DNA from: Euryarchaeota archaeon UBA19
Lineage (GTDB): Archaea; Thermoplasmatota; Poseidoniia; Poseidoniales; Thalassarchaeaceae
DNA length: 5,825 nt
Direction of reading: 5' to 3'
NCBI GenBank assembly: GCA_002502175.1
Contig: DAPQ01000067.1
Span: 1 to 5,825 of the forward strand
Of the stretch, positions 5,100 through 5,825 are shown in pieces (within the stretch, counting starts at the first letter, position 1; the number at the start of each line of letters is the position of its first letter). The notes under the pieces were generated by a model. That model searched no databases. It worked only from the letters and a program-made list of their open reading frames with translations, and was not told where the DNA came from. The position numbers and the translations under genes are program-made.

Positions 5100-5825
5100 T
5101 CAAGCCCCAACCGCTTCAACCTGCTGAGTCTCCTTGCTCCTCGTTCGGGCCATAGCCCCAAGCATTGCAGGAGTAACTACGAGGCTGGCGAATAAGGAAA
5201 GCCCTATCATTGCGGCACAGAACAAACCGAAGCTCGCAAAGAATCCCATTGCAGAGCGTGTAATGATTAGGAATCCTGTTACATCAGAGACTGCTGATCC
5301 AAACAATGCAAGGCCTGCAGCTCCACCAATGGCCTTGATGCTGGTCTCTACATCTGCCCCTGTTGCGCGTTCCTCTCGATATCTCTCAACCACGTGAATA
5401 ACGTAGTCTATTCCTACACCCAGACTCATCGCGGCTATTGCGACTGTAACCATGTTCAATCCGTATCCTGCTGCCGCGATTATAGCGTACAGCCAGATTA
5501 TGACAATTACAATTGGAATCGTTGTAAAGATTGCAGTCGATAGCGACCTTGTCCCCCAATATCCAGCACCTATCACCAATAGAATTGCAATGGCAATTGC
5601 AAGATTTACGCTAACTGTCAGATATACATATCCGGTAATTGCAAAAATGACCGGCGAGGATACAGCAAGATCTCTCAGAGAATAATCATCAAACCCATAT
5701 TCGACCTTCCGGAATCCCCACCATAGAGTGATTAAGCAAAATAGAACTCCTAACACTAATGTCCCTTGAAGTTGATTCTGCATGCTATTGGCAGCGACAA
5801 AACGAGTTACTGGATCACCGGTAGC
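5100..5825 (-). CDS. MMPL/RND-family transporter, C-terminal part (5' end outside window)
   Basis: The frame is open to the window edge, giving the last 241 residues; the true start lies outside, so the Met encoded at 5783 is internal. RND/MMPL proteins are cytoplasmic-membrane exporters of lipids, hydrophobic compounds or other substrates, driven by ion gradients. The hallmark is SLGVGIDYVIHVVERYREE at residues 134-152 of the visible part, where D140 is the conserved acidic residue of the family. Hydrophobic helices follow at about 166-188 and 195-222, matching the last two membrane segments, and the end is a short polar cytoplasmic tail. Before the hallmark there are helices at about 20-37, 55-88 (probably two, or one long bent segment) and 97-118. 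That is more than the usual two between the outer domain and the GxGIDY helix. The substrate cannot be inferred. The DUF971 gene starts 16 bases after the TGA, suggesting co-transcription. Confidence 0.88.
   Translation of the reverse strand, partial: ATGDPVTRFVAANSMQNQLQGTLVLGVLFCLITLWWGFRKVEYGFDDYSLRDLAVSSPVIFAITGYVYLTVSVNLAIAIAILLVIGAGYWGTRSLSTAIFTTIPIVIVIIWLYAIIAAAGYGLNMVTVAIAAMSLGVGIDYVIHVVERYREERATGADVETSIKAIGGAAGLALFGSAVSDVTGFLIITRSAMGFFASFGLFCAAMIGLSLFASLVVTPAMLGAMARTRSKETQQVEAVGA

Noticed and set aside
5084..5161. Upstream in-frame ATG extending the DUF971 protein by 26 residues
   Set aside because: It would overlap the transporter gene by 62 bases and adds residues outside the family domain; ATG 5083 fits the gap. 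This is a judgement, as neither start has a strong Shine-Dalgarno.

Overview
The window looks archaeal. Every gene I can support is on the minus strand, so transcription runs from high to low coordinates. The core is an order typical of euryarchaeal genomes: pus10, rpl21e, rpoF (Rpb4), a DUF655 gene, then rsmA/ksgA. Moderate base composition, Shine-Dalgarno-led genes, an unusually acidic Pus10 N-terminus and the flanking MMPL/RND and DUF971 genes suggest a mesophilic member of the Thermoplasmatota, perhaps a marine group II type. That lineage is an inference; there is no rRNA gene here to confirm it.

Layout in the direction of transcription. At 5825-5100 is the C-terminal part of an MMPL/RND-family membrane transporter, whose 5' end lies outside the window. 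Sixteen bases later comes a small DUF971 (GBBH-like zinc domain) gene at 5083-4757. A 77-base gap holding an inverted repeat over the ribosome binding site leads to pus10 (4679-3249). An 80-base structured leader precedes rpl21e (3168-2878). rpoF (2872-2519) follows after 5 bases, with the rpl21e stop codon inside its Shine-Dalgarno, and ends in a small hairpin plus a T-run. A candidate TATA box in the next 109-base gap probably starts a second unit, DUF655 (2409-1840) and rsmA (1826-954), 13 bases apart. After 99 bases a gene of unknown function begins at 854 and runs off the window at base 1. Its product has a helix-hairpin-helix-like N-terminus, a charged coiled coil and a zinc ribbon.

The genes form an information-processing neighbourhood: tRNA T-arm pseudouridylation (Pus10), a large-subunit ribosomal protein (L21e), half of the RNA polymerase stalk (Rpb4), a probable nucleic-acid-binding protein (DUF655), and the dimethylase that matures the 3' end of 16S rRNA (RsmA). 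The transporter and the DUF971 gene are neighbours without an obvious functional link.

I see no mobile element, CRISPR array, tRNA or rRNA gene, and no clear new multi-gene system. The points most worth following are the uncharacterised zinc-ribbon protein, an apparent extra hydrophobic helical segment in the transporter, a Cys-for-His change at the expected zinc site of the DUF971 protein, the acidic Pus10 extension, and the structured leaders of pus10 and rpl21e. No gap between genes exceeds 110 bases.
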